Assembly (NCBI GenBank): GCA_008330645.1 | Contig: VLTN01000014.1 | Span: 496,001 to 560,000, forward strand | Reading direction: 5' to 3' | Source of the DNA: Cafeteria roenbergensis | Taxonomy: Eukaryota > Sar > Bigyra > Bicosoecida > Cafeteriaceae | DNA length: 64,000 nucleotides | Shown here: piece after piece, positions 43,701 to 54,352 of the stretch | Position numbering within the stretch: the stretch's first letter is position 1 | How the letters are laid out: each line of letters begins with the position of its first letter | Position numbers and translations under genes: made by a program | Notes under the pieces: model-generated | Told to the model about the DNA's origin: nothing | The model's input: only the letters and a program-made list of their open reading frames with translations | Databases searched by the model: none

Positions 43701-46700
43701 GACGGCTCTGCCGGCTCTGCCACGGGCGCAGGCTCTGCCGCTGGCGGTCCGGGGGCGATGGTGCCTCGGTGGGTGCGCCCACGGTCGGCTGGCGGCTCTA
43801 CCACGGCACCGTGTCCACTTCGGTGCTCTGCAGCATGGGTCGGTGTGCCTCCTCTCGACCCTGATCCTACCCTTGGCTCTACCACTTCGTCGACGTCGCT
43901 GCCGTGGGTGTCGGGGCCTCTGCTCTGGGTGGCTCTGCTCTGGGGCAGAGCCGCCTGCCAGGAGGGACGGCCCGGCCTCCGGCGCGACGCCTCCTCCACG
44001 TCGATGACATCCACTCCCAGGCGATCGAGCATGCTTCGAACGGCGGCACGCGTGGTGAGGGTTCCCACCGCCACAGCACCGCCTGTGCCCCCCGCACCGG
44101 CCGCTGCATCCGAGTCTGCGTCGGCGTCGGCGCCAGCGCCAGCCCGGCTTCGAGCTGCCCTGTCCTCGTCCTTCACGTCTTGCTCTGCGGCTGGCAGAGC
44201 TCCAGTGACCCGGCAGAGCCTGAGTGACTCCTCCCTGACTGCCTCGAGCAGCTGAGCAACTCCGAGGAGCGTGCCGTCCCCGGGAGCCAGCGCCGACGCC
44301 GCGGGCGATGCCGCCGCCGCCACGCCCAGCGCAGCGCACACGTGGGCGAGGCTGGCTTCGGCCGCGGCCGCCCGGGCTGTGCGAGGCGCAAGCATGCAGA
44401 CGGCGTCAGCTGCCGTCAGCGTTGCGTCGCTCGACACACTCTCACCGGCAGAGCCGGCGCTGCTGCCAGCGGTTTCGGCGGCACCGTCGCCGGCGGACGA
44501 ACCCTCTGCCGCTGCCGCTGCCGCTGCCGCCGCCGCCGCCGCCGCCGCCGCTGCCTCGCGCGGTCCGGCGCCGAGCAGTGGTTCGCCCGTCGCCGCCGCG
44601 GCGGCGGCCCGTGCCGTCACCCTCAGCTGCCCCGTCAGCACTGTGGTGGCGTCTGACTCCGCCCGAAGTGGCAGAGCCGAACCGTCCCCAGACCCTTCCG
44701 ACGAATCGATGACCAACACTCCGGCCCGACCATTGGCTACGGTCACGAGCGCCGACGTCCCACCGGCAGAGCCGGATCCTTCCTCTTCAATCTGCCGGCA
44801 TCGCGACACGCACCCTCGCACAGCCGCCGCCAGCTCTGCCGGCGTGAGCCTCCCACCGGCTCTGCCAGCTTCTTCGCCAGCCGCAAGCAGAGCAGCGCGC
44901 CAGTCAACGCCGGCCGCCTCGCACCGCCCCAGCGCCTGCCTGCATCGAAGCAGAGCCGAAGACGTCGACGCCGCGTCCGGCTCTACCAGCGCTGTTGCCC
45001 CCATGGCAACAGCCACCCCCCCCGCGAGCAGAGCCACCGACGCCGCAAGCGGCCGCCACCGCACCGCGCCCGCCACGGAGGGGTCGCCGGCCGCGGCGCG
45101 GGCCACGGCTCCCGGACCTCCGGCGAACATCAGGCAAAGCTCTGCCAGCTGCAACGAAGTGACCGATCCTTCCGGTAGAGCCCCAGCAGCGGCGAGGGCG
45201 CCGTCGGCCCACTGCACCTCCACAAGCAGCCTTCCGGCCGCTGCCCCCGACGGCGTCACCACGCGCAACCACCGCCTGAGAGACGCCCCCTCCGCCAGCG
45301 GCGCCAGCGGCAGCGTCGACGTCCCCAGCACGCCCTCGCTCCCCCCTGAGGCGGCAGAGCCCGCCCCTGCGGCGCCGCGGTCGTCGTCGTCCACCACCAC
45401 GCACCGGAGGCAACCCTCGCCCAGCGCCGCCAGCCCACGCGGCCCCACGGGCACCGACCACGACACGGCCTCCTCCCATACTGGCGCTGGGCTGGGAGCG
45501 GCTCGCGCTGTTAGCCGGGGCGGCTGGCCCAGCTCTACCGGCAGACGCAAGTCCACATAGGCGGCCGGACCGGCGGCAGAGCCGGCAGAGCTGACCAGAT
45601 CCACGGCCTCCACCACGCGGACCACGAGCTCTGCCACCCGAAGTGGGCCGCCGTCGGAGGCAGCCGACGCGAAACCGCTCCCGCCAGCGCTGGCAGATCC
45701 TGCAGGTGCTGCCAGCGCGGTTTCGTCGCTGCCCCATCGCTTCTCAGCGGCGGCGACCTCCTCTGGGAGCCGCCGGCGTAGCCCCTCCCAGAGAGGCTTC
45801 ACCGCCGCCGCCGAGCGCACCTCTGCCCTGAGCAGGCCGACGCGCGCGCCCCCGCGGCCGAGCAGGGGGGCTCGCTTGAACGCCACGGCGCCTCGCTCGG
45901 AGGCGAGCAGCCTGTGAAGTGGGAGGGTGGCTCTGCCGACCAGGCGGGCGTCGGCGTCGCGTGCTGCGAAGACGTCGACGCTGACGGCGGCGCCTGGCTC
46001 TGCCGCATGCCAGGCCAGAGCCTCGTCGTACGCGACGCGAAACCGCGACGCGAAGTTGAAGGCCGGCCGCGGAGGCGCGGCCGCCGGCGACGCCTGGGAC
46101 TCGAAGTCCCAAAAGTCAACGACGGCGAAGAGCGAAGTGAGCGACGACATTCCGGAGATGGAAGGATCCGCGTCGGCAAATAGTTCCGCCGAAACGACGT
46201 ACACCTCGATGATGGTCTCCGCCGGCGCAAGGCCCCCGGGAGCCGCCACGAGCGAGGCAGTGGTCGACGCGGAGCCGACGCTCGCTGTGTCGTCGTCGTC
46301 GCCGTCGTCGTGGCCGCCGCCGCTGCCGCCACGGCGGGCGCCGAACAGCGCGCCGTCGCCTCCGCCTTCACCACCGCCGCTGCCGCTGCCGCTGCCGCTG
46401 CCCGCATCTGGGCGACGCCCGGCCGCTTCAGTGAGGGCGAGCACCTTCGCTCTGAGGGCGCGAATGGTCTCCTCCTTACGGCGGCACGCCTCCTCGTAGC
46501 GGCGCACGCGCCCCGCCGCCGCGTCCCCGCCGCCCTCCAGCCTCCGGGTGAGGTCGGCCACTTCTGCTTCCAGGTCCTTGGTGAACTCGCGCTGCGTGCG
46601 GAGGAGGCGCTCCGACCGCTCCGCCGACGCCTGCGCTGTCAGCAGGGCAGCGCGCGCCTCCCGCAGCCGCCGCCGCAGCGCCTCCGGGCCGACGTCGTCA

Positions 46701-48821
46701 GGGTCGGTGTCCGGCAGAGCCAGCACCCCCGCCGCCGCGGCGCCGCCCTTGGCACGCACGACCGCCAGCGCCTCCTCCAGCTCCCGGAGGGGCACGCCGT
46801 CGCCGTCGCCGTCCGCCCCCGTGTAGAGCGCGAGGTGGCGCCGCAGGGCCTCTGTGCCCCTGGCGGCGGCGTCGGCCCGGACTCGCAGCCTGCGATGCGC
46901 TCGGGGACAATTTTGGGGAGGGGAGGGAGGGGGTTGTTGTGAGTCATAGTTAATTGCAAAAATAATAATCGACTATGCAGATCTGATTCTACAACTGTAG
47001 TCGAGGCGCAGCAACGGCGCGCGGGCGCGCGGACGGACAAGCAACCGTCCACGCTCGGCACGGCACGAGCCGGGCATGGGCCTCACTGGGCAAGCTCGTC
47101 CCGGGCCTCGTCCAGCTCTGCCGCCGCCCGCTCGCGCCCCGCCCGCAGCGCCTCGAGCTCCGAGTGCTGCGCCTGAACCGTGCCCTCGAGGTGAGCGGCA
47201 CGCGCCCTGAGCTGGCGCTCCGACTGCTCCAGCGCCCGCAGCCGCTCCCGCATCCCGGCCGCGCCCTCCCCGTCCGCGAAGAAGGGCGCTGAGAGTGTGT
47301 CCTCCAGCTGAGCCTCGAGCCGCCGGATCTCAGCCCTGGCCGCCCGGAGGTCGGCGTCGGCGTCGTCGGCGGCGCCGGCACGCGCCCGTGCCATCTCCAG
47401 CTCGGCCTCGGCAGCCTGCGCCGCCGCGCGCGCCTCGGTCAGCTGCCTCCCCATCAGCTCCAGTGCTTCCAGTGCCTTGTCGTACTGGGACGCTCTGGCT
47501 GCGGACTGCGCCTCCAGCTGGTCGAACTTGGACTGCGGGAGCAAACACGCCGACGAGGGGGGGGGGGGGTGGAAGGATCTGAGGCGCGAATGCAGAGCAA
47601 CCACGTGGCAGGGCGGGGCAGGGCGCGTGGCCGCCGCGGCCGTCGCCGTCGCAGCGCCGCGGCCGTCGCAGCGCCGCGGCCGTCGCCGTCGCAGCGCCGC
47701 GGCCGTCGCAGCGCCGCGGCCGTCGCCGTCGCAGCGCCGCGGCCGTCGCAGCGCCGCGGCCGGCGCTGCGACCCCAGGTGATTGGCCCGCGCTGCGAGGC
47801 CGGGCTCACCTGGAGGAGGATGATCTTCGCCTCCTTGTCACGCAGGGCTCTGTCCACGGCGGCAGAGGGGGCCGCGATGGGGGCGGCATCCCCGCCCGCC
47901 GCGGCCCTGGCCTCCGCCAGCTGCTGCTGCAGGGTCTCGATGCGGGCGTCCCGATCGGCGAGGCTGCGCTGGAGGGAGTCTAGGCGGGAGCGCAGCTCTG
48001 CCACCAGGGAGGCGGCGGCGGCGGCGCGGCCGTCGGAGGAGGCAGCGGCTCGTGCGGGGGCCGCAGGGGGCGCGGCCGGCTGCACGGTTCGCGCGAACTC
48101 CGGAGCGTGGCCGGTCCAGCCTTTGGTCTGTTCCCAGGGCTTGCGGGGGAGGCCTCCGCTGGCGGTGACGGGGCGGCCCGATGCGGCGGCGGCGGCGCGG
48201 GGTCTGCGGCCGCGAGCGATCTCCTCGAGCGCCCGCTTGGCCTCCTGCAGTTTGCGCGCCCGGCGGCGCAGTCCCGCAATCTCCTCCTGCTGGTGCGCGA
48301 TGGTCACTTGCGCCTCGATATAGCGCGCACCCTTGTCGTCGATTCCGCTGCGGCGCAGATTCTCCTCGTAGATGGCAATCTTAGTGGTCAGGCTGGGCAC
48401 ACGGGCGCGCGGGGGCGGGGGGGGGGGCAGCAGGGGGGGAGAGAGCGGTGGGGCGGGCGCCGAGCGAGCGCACGGGCTGGCCCCGAATCGCGACAAAGCG
48501 GCAGCGCAGGCGTGCGCAAGACAGCGCGGTGACCAACCCGTGGGAATCAGTGGGAAGTAGCTGCGACGGCCGGGGACGCGCCTGTCAAGGGCGCGACCCT
48601 GGGCGACGAGCCTGGGCGCGGGGAATGCCGAACCTCGCCGTTTGACCCGAGGCCCGTCGCCCGCCGGCGCTGAAGCCCCTCATGGAGGCAGACGGGGCGG
48701 CCACCACGCAGAGAGGGAGCACTCACCGCTTGATCGCCTCTTTTTGGTCGTTGCATGTCTTCTTGAGGTCCGTGTTCTCGTCCCGCAGACGCAGAAACTT
48801 GTCCTCGAGCGGACCGGACAT
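40775..48821 (-). CDS. RPGRIP1L: RPGRIP1L/NPHP8-type ciliary transition-zone protein
   Basis: RPGRIP1L anchors the transition-zone gate at the base of cilia. Exons 48821-48727, 48392-47810, 47532-47087 and 46889-40775 join in frame to 2412 residues; human is about 1300. Introns of 334, 277 and 197 nt are GTGAG...CAG. The start MSGPLEDKFLRLRDENTDLKK and, across the first junction, EAIKRLTTKIAIYEENLRR match the N-terminal ELEDRFLRL...DKIKRMATKLIRL block. Coiled coil follows to about residue 530. C2-N (about 595-775) contains VVDFWDFESQASPAAAPPRP and FNFASRFRV. A second C2 lies at about 790-930. The C-terminal RPGR-interacting C2 (about 2155-2350) ends in LSELLEGGADWL...VLSVTALAALQVAQR, matching LADMFQEGRDLI...VTVEALHALQSVYKQ. 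Between the second and last C2 lie ~1230 residues of Ala/Ser/Gly/Glu-rich sequence, far longer than in animals. A DGDGDG loop at the 46.8-kb junction resembles half an EF-hand. It is divergent from the ankyrin gene. Confidence 0.9.
46890..47086 (-). other. AT-rich intron of RPGRIP1L
   Basis: This 197-nt intron contains a marked AT-rich island at about 46938-46985 amid very GC-rich DNA, followed on the coding strand by a strong C/T tract before the CAG acceptor. A TTAACTATGAC stretch there could serve as branch site. Confidence 0.7.
47641..47760. repeat. Three perfect 40-bp tandem repeats in an RPGRIP1L intron
   Basis: Three identical 40-bp units occupy 47641-47680, 47681-47720 and 47721-47760, each starting CGTCGCCGTCGCAGCG. 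Partial related sequence flanks them on both sides. They lie wholly inside the intron 47533-47809. Confidence 0.95.
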
Positions 48822-49116
48822 GTCCACAAGCTTCGGGCGAGCGGAGGCCGCCCTGTCCGGTGGGTGCGCCGGCGCCCCTGACGAGACTGGTACCGCACGG
48901 CGCGGAGGGGCGCAGCAAAACCGCAGGGGCTGCTGTGCAGCGCGCGTTGGCCGATGCAACGGCGGTCGGCCTGCAGCAGTTGGCTGCCGGCTCTGCTTGA
49001 CTTTGGGCAGGGCCGGCGATTTGAAGCGTGAGTGGATTTTTAGTTCGACTGCAACTAGGCGGGCGCACCTCGAGCGTTGCGAGATTGCGTGTCGGGGACC
49101 TGAGCCGCCACGGGCG
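48822..49116. promoter_or_regulatory. Bidirectional promoter region, RPGRIP1L / ankyrin gene
   Basis: These 295 bp lie between divergent ATGs. A GTTGGCCGATGCAAC sequence at about 48948-48962 resembles an RFX X-box but mismatches the consensus in both half-sites. No TATA box is evident. Confidence 0.5.
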
Positions 49117-51822
49117 ATGGGTGCCCGCGCATCGAGGAGGGCTGTTCGCGACGGGCCCGGAGGGAGCCTCAGCGCTGCCTGTCGAGCCGGGGACCGTGCG
49201 GGCGCGGCCACGCTGCTGGACCTGCACGTGGATGTGAATTGGAGAGACTCGGTGAGCCGAGGCGCCGCATGCCCGGGCGACCAGGTCACGCCGACGCAGG
49301 GCCTCCGGGGTGGCAGGTATGCGCCGAACCCTCGATGCGTTTCGCACTCATGTGCCCGTGTTGGGCGCTGCGGCGCAGGAGGGCAGGACGCCCCTGATGA
49401 TGGCCGCGTGGGCAGGCCACCCGGATGTCGTCCGACTGCTGCTGGACGGATTCGCGAGCCTGGACTTGCAGGACAACGTGAGCCTGCTGGCGGAGCAACC
49501 AGCTCACGCGCGGGGCCAGGGCGCTGGCCGGGCTGGCCGCCCTTGTCCTGCCCAGTCTGGCGGGAACGCGCTCCAACGAGCACCGGCACATTTGGACCCC
49601 CTGTGCTCTTGCCCAGCCGGGGCGTGTCGCTTGTGCGGCCGCAGGGCGCCCCATGCACTCCTTTGCGGCACCGCTGTTCAGGCCCTCTCCGGCGCCCACG
49701 GAGGGCCTTCAGTGGGCGCCTCGAGGCCGAGGCCGACGCGTGTGCTCCGTGGGCGCATTTTTTCCCGGTCTGAGCCCAGATCGGCAAGCGCCAACGCCGC
49801 TCCGCTCCGTGTCGCGGCCGCCCGCAACGCAGACTGGGTACACCGCTCTGATGCGAGCTGCCTGGAAAGGAAACACACACGTGCTCGCCCTCCTTCTCAC
49901 GAGTGGCGCGGCCTTGGAGGTTCGAGACCGCGTGAGACGCCGTTGCAATGCGGTCCGGCCCGACCACGCTTCCAGCCGGTGCTGTGGGCATGCCTGTGGC
50001 CAGCCGACTTGCGAACTTGTAGCAGGGGAGCATAAAACGCAGCCGGTGGGCGTGGGCCCTCGCGGCAAGCAGCCTCCTCCTTCGCTTGCGGTCCAGGCTG
50101 CACCGGCTGACCAAGCTCGAGCCCGGAGGCTCTGTCGGCGCAGGACGGATGTACGGCGCTGCTACTAGCCGCTCGCAACAGGTGTACCTCTGCAGTGAAA
50201 ATGCTTCTTCAGAGCGGAGCAAACGTAAATGCCCAGGACAATGTGAGCAGCCATGGTGCAGGAGCATGCCGCCGCGAGCATGGTCGGCGCTCCTCGATCG
50301 AGTGACTCCGCGAAAGCTCCGCCCCGAAACTGCAGCGAGGATATTCGGCCTTGATACTTGCTGCCTGGTATGGTGATGCAGCCCTCATGGACCTGCTGCT
50401 GGACCACGATGCGGAGGCTGCGCTGAAGGACGCGGTGAGCGGTTCAGCGCCCCTCGCCGCTGCCCCAAACCCATGCGATACGCCAGCCGCAACGGCGCTG
50501 AAAAGCTCACGAGAAGCAGCATTGGCCGGTCGACGGGGTTGTGGTCACATCGTAAAAGGTGTGTGCGTGGGGGGGGGGGGGTCCAAATGTTGTTGTTTTA
50601 CTTCTGACAGCTGTTTGGGCGTGTCTTCTGGCCGCTCAACGTCTGCAGGAGGGGTTCACTCCGCTCATGCGAGCAGCGCGCAACTGCTATTGGCCAGGCG
50701 TTGCGATGCTGCTCGGTCGCTGCTGCTACACGGAATCCCGAGACCCAGTGAGTCATCGATGCTGCCCAGCCAGAGCACTGCCCATGCTGTTAAAGTTTTT
50801 GGCGGTATCCACCGATGTGGTCGCATGATGCCACTGTTGGTTCATGGGACAAGTCGGCGCTCTGTACCGTGCCAGCGTATGGCGCCTGACGTGGACCCTC
50901 CAAGCCTAGCAGGATGGCCGCACTGCGCTCATGGATGCCGCCGACGACGGAGCTGCGGCCATCGCGAGGGAACTACTCGACAGGAAGGCGGACGCCGATG
51001 CCCAAGACAGGGTGAGCGGCAGGCAGCGGGCACAGCTTGCAGCCTCACGTGTGTGTGCAACACACCTTTCTATCCGCCCCAGAGTTGAACTAGGCTTGCT
51101 GCGTTGCTTCGTCTGTGATCCCTTGTACGCCCAGTTTGGGAACTCCCCCCTGCTTCTGGCCGTTGCGGGAGGCCACGTTGGGGCCTGCCGACTGCTTCTG
51201 GATCACGGCGCAGACCCCTGTGTCGGAAACAAGGTGCGCGGTTTGTGTTGACGCTTGCTACCCACAAAGCGTAGGCAACTCCCAATCACAGCCTCGCTGC
51301 TGTGCACCTCTTGCCTCGCCGCTGTGGCGGAGGGCCGAGTGACGGGGCAGCCTTGCGAGCACAGGCCCCACTGGCGAGCAGCCAGGAGCGCCGCGTGGTG
51401 GCGGATCCAAGAGCCTTGCATGAACAGCTAGAGGCGACGGCAGTCCGTTGGTCGCTCCGCGTGGCCTGGGACACGCATGCTCTGCGCAGTTTGGAAGCAC
51501 TCCGCTGCTTCTTGCTGTGGCGGGGTGCCGGAACGAGCTGGCCCGGCTGCTTCTGGAGCGCGGAGCTGACTTCACTGTCCAAGACCAGGTGGGGGATTGC
51601 CAGGGTCTCAGCTTCGTGTCGCTTTGCCTCGATATTTGCTGAGCGAAGGCGCTGGTGAGCGGGGATTCTCGCCAGCGATGCGCCATTGATGCAATGTCGC
51701 AGTCTGGTCACACACCGCTTCAAATTGCCGTCTCGCAAAGGGCCTACGGACTGATAGCCACACTTGCTGAGTTCGGAGCGTCCCGGCGCAGCGGGGGGCG
51801 CGAAGCGCCTCGCCACTCATAG
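49117..51822 (+). CDS. Ankyrin-repeat protein, one repeat per exon
   Basis: Ten exons encode 348 residues made almost wholly of ankyrin repeats. Exons: 49117-49251, 49379-49477, 49833-49931, 50144-50242, 50336-50434, 50649-50747, 50913-51011, 51135-51233, 51490-51588, 51703-51822. Exon 1 (45 codons) is a capping half-repeat ending VDVNWRDS. Exons 2-9 are each exactly 99 nt: one 33-residue repeat such as EGRTPLMMAAWAGHPDVVRL, always with the TPL/TAL-AA-LL-GA ankyrin signature. Exon 10 is a last repeat plus tail ending REAPRHS. All introns are phase 0 (93-355 nt) and end CAG; seven donors are GTGAG, the last two GTGCGC and GTGGGG. Exons 8 and 9 are the most alike (FG-PLLLAVAG). No other domain, signal or membrane segment is present, so it is probably a soluble protein-binding scaffold; partner unknown. 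Confidence 0.9.
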
Positions 51823-52090
51823 CTGGGCGAGGGCGCAGCACCGGCCGGCCAACTTCTTGTCCCGACAGGACCCCCGTGTTGTTTTCTAGTTACGATGGGT
51901 TGCGTGATGCCACAGCAGCAAAACGCGGCAACGAGCTGCAGTCGACCCACGCTGGTCTTGCTTGCTCGTGGCGCAGGAAGCTGCTGCCGCTTCAGACAGA
52001 GCAAGCCGTCGGCAGCAAGGCACACCTGCGTTCATTCATCGGCCTGTCGGGTTGGGCCCTGGCGAAAAGCGGGCGCGGCCACGTCACGGC
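51823..52090. promoter_or_regulatory. Promoter region of LRR gene A
   Basis: These 268 bp separate the ankyrin gene stop from the first LRR gene. The sequence is unlike the region upstream of LRR gene B, so the duplicated block begins essentially at the ATG. GC is lower than in the genes. Confidence 0.5.
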
Positions 52091-53966
52091 ATGGCTGACA
52101 GCGTGGGCACCGCCCCTGGTCAGGGCCGGCGCCGAGACGAAGCCGAGCGGGACCGCACTCCAGAGCCGAGCACCGAAATCACTCGCGACGCCGCGCGCGC
52201 TGGTGCCGCCGGCTCCGCCGCTGCGAGCCCCTTCGCCCAGGCGCACGGACAGCGCCCGGGGGGGACGGACGGGAGCGCCTTGCCGCTGGCAGAGGCCGTG
52301 CGGGAGCTGCGGCGCGACAGCCCGAGCGCGGACGAGGCCGCGCAAGTCGTGGTCGCGGCCGTTCGCAACATGGCGCCGGTGGACCCATCCGACGCGCGGT
52401 TGGCATCGTCACGCGCCATCGCGAGGGTGGCCGCGTCAGCAGGTCTGGGCGACATGTTTGCCGGAAACGGGGAGGGAGGGGAGGGGTCGGTGCTGCCTCG
52501 CTGGCTGACGCTCGAGGCTCGGCGCCGGCTTCTGGAGGCCGGGGCGGCGACGGCTCTGTGCGGGGTTGCCGATGACGTGCTGCGGGAGCTGCAGACGTGC
52601 TGGGACTGGCGAGAGGCCGAGGAGCTGGCGCCCGTCGCGCGGGAGCTGCATTTGCATCGCTCGCTGCTTCACTTCCATCTGTCAAGCAGGGCTTGCAGCG
52701 CCGGCGCGTTTGCGGCTGTGGCGTCTTCGCTTGGTCGGAATACAACGCTGCAGTCGCTTCACATTGGGGACGGGTGTCTCAGCGAAGAGCTGGCATTGGC
52801 GCTCGCTCGGGGCCTGCACGCAAACTCTGCGCTGCGGACTTTGGTTCTGCTCAAGGCGACCATCGAGGAACCGGGTGCGCGGGCCCTGGCGGGCGGAATC
52901 GCAGCGAACAGGGGCCTGGTGAGGCTGACCCTTCGAGGCCTGGGGCTGGGTGGCGCCGGCACGACGCTGCTTGGGATGGCCGTCCGGGACAGCAGCAGCA
53001 TCACGGAGCTGGCGGTGGACCTGCCCGCGGTCGACGACGCTGGCATGGCCGCGCTAGGGGACGCGCTGGCGTCGGCGCCGCGGCTCAGGAGGGCGCGCGT
53101 GGGCTGGTTCGGCACCGAGGGCCGGACGGCGCGCGAGCTGGTCACCCGCCTGGCGTCGAGCCGGACTCTGACGGCGTTGGCGATCGGTGCCGGGGTGCTG
53201 ATGCCCGGCGCCACGACCGACGCGGCCGCCGTCTCGGCCTTGGCTGCGGCCTTGCAGTCGAGCGCGAGCCTGCGCGAGGTGGACTTGGGGGCGTTGCCGC
53301 TGACAGAGGCGTCGGCTGCTGAGCTCGCGGAGGCGCTGGCCGCGAGCGCGAGTCTGACATCGGTGTGTCCTGCTCCGAGCCATCTGCCCGGCGCAGCGCT
53401 GGGGCATGTGGTGGGCTTGGTGCGAGCGAGCGGGGCGCTGCGGGCGCTGAGCATCCGCGGCCCTCGGCAGCTTGGGACTGCTGGAGGGCGCGCGGTGCTG
53501 GCGTCGCTGGGGCACAGCGCGGGGCTGACGGAGCTGAGCCTGGTCGGCGTGGGGATGCAGGGGGCAAGCGCGGCCGACCTGGCCCCTGCGCTCGGCGCTG
53601 CGGGGCGGCTGCGGACGCTGGACCTGTCGCGCAACTGGCTCAAGGACGCGGGCCTTGAGGCGGTGGGCGCGGGGCTGCGGGTGAACAGCTGCTTGACCTC
53701 GCTGTCGCTCGTGGGCATGGGGGCCACTGCGGTGGGCGTGCGCCATGTCGCGGCGGCGGTTCGTGAGAACTCGACGCTGACCGAGCTGCGGCTGGACGGC
53801 AATGCGGTTGGGGAGGACGGCGCAGCTGCGGTTGCGGAGATGCTGCTGGCGAACAGAGCGCTCAAGTCCCTGGGACTGCGGCAATGCAAGCTTGGAGACG
53901 GTGGTATTTCGGCGATTGGGAGGGCTTTGCCCGACAACAGCAGCTTGGAGACGCTGGATCTGACGA
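52090..53966 (+). repeat. Tandem duplication, left unit
   Basis: The unit aligns without gaps to 54608-56484. By eye only about ten to fifteen single-base differences are seen outside the diverged block 52827-52871. The boundaries fall at the ATG on the left and inside the last third of the LRR array on the right. Confidence 0.9.
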
Positions 53967-54352
53967 GTAACGACTTTTCGATGACCTCAGCGTGCCCAGC
54001 GTTGTTGAAAGGGCTGAGCCGGAATCGTGGCTTGACTGACTTGCGACTGAGGACTGCCCTGCTGAGCTCGCATTGTGTTTCAGCCATGGCTGAGGCACTG
54101 CGCATGAACTCCACCATCGCTCGCCTGCATGTTGGCAGCCTTGGGTGTTCGTCTGAGGATCTGCTGGCCTTGGCTGAGGCCGTGAGAGTCCACCATCGGC
54201 TGCAGCGTATCGTCGTCAGCGCACCTCAAGAGCTGTGCGAAGGCCGAGTAGAGCTGCTGGCCGCGCTTGAGCGGTCGTGCCATATGGCAGTCGCGTGGGG
54301 GCGGCGCCGGCAGCTGGTGCATTGGCGGGCCTCCTCCTTTGCTGCAGCGTGA
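52091..54352 (+). CDS. Leucine-rich-repeat protein, copy A
   Basis: This intronless 753-residue protein has a ~190-residue N-terminal region (Ala/Gly/Arg-rich, then helical) and about 18 leucine-rich repeats of the ribonuclease-inhibitor/NOD type, e.g. NSTLTELRLDGNAVGEDG with 27-29-residue spacing, alternating LxxLxLxxN strands and helical AAAVAEML-type segments. No kinase, NACHT, TIR, signal peptide or membrane segment is visible. RI-type LRRs form horseshoes that bind other proteins. The start MADSVGT was chosen because it is shared with copy B while the open frame upstream differs completely between the copies. From the ATG to 53966 it is nearly identical to copy B except one 45-bp block. 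The last ~380 bp are strongly diverged. It follows the ankyrin gene on the same strand. Confidence 0.9.
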   Translation: MADSVGTAPGQGRRRDEAERDRTPEPSTEITRDAARAGAAGSAAASPFAQAHGQRPGGTDGSALPLAEAVRELRRDSPSADEAAQVVVAAVRNMAPVDPSDARLASSRAIARVAASAGLGDMFAGNGEGGEGSVLPRWLTLEARRRLLEAGAATALCGVADDVLRELQTCWDWREAEELAPVARELHLHRSLLHFHLSSRACSAGAFAAVASSLGRNTTLQSLHIGDGCLSEELALALARGLHANSALRTLVLLKATIEEPGARALAGGIAANRGLVRLTLRGLGLGGAGTTLLGMAVRDSSSITELAVDLPAVDDAGMAALGDALASAPRLRRARVGWFGTEGRTARELVTRLASSRTLTALAIGAGVLMPGATTDAAAVSALAAALQSSASLREVDLGALPLTEASAAELAEALAASASLTSVCPAPSHLPGAALGHVVGLVRASGALRALSIRGPRQLGTAGGRAVLASLGHSAGLTELSLVGVGMQGASAADLAPALGAAGRLRTLDLSRNWLKDAGLEAVGAGLRVNSCLTSLSLVGMGATAVGVRHVAAAVRENSTLTELRLDGNAVGEDGAAAVAEMLLANRALKSLGLRQCKLGDGGISAIGRALPDNSSLETLDLTSNDFSMTSACPALLKGLSRNRGLTDLRLRTALLSSHCVSAMAEALRMNSTIARLHVGSLGCSSEDLLALAEAVRVHHRLQRIVVSAPQELCEGRVELLAALERSCHMAVAWGRRRQLVHWRASSFAAA

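Noticed and set aside
48948-48962. X-box-like RFX site upstream of RPGRIP1L
   Set aside because: GTTGGCCGATGCAAC mismatches the GTNRCC-N(0-3)-RGYAAC consensus in both halves; one imperfect site in 295 bp is not evidence.
51962-52090. Longer N-terminus of LRR copy A
   Set aside because: The upstream frame has no similarity to the frame upstream of copy B, while homology starts exactly at the MADSVG Met.
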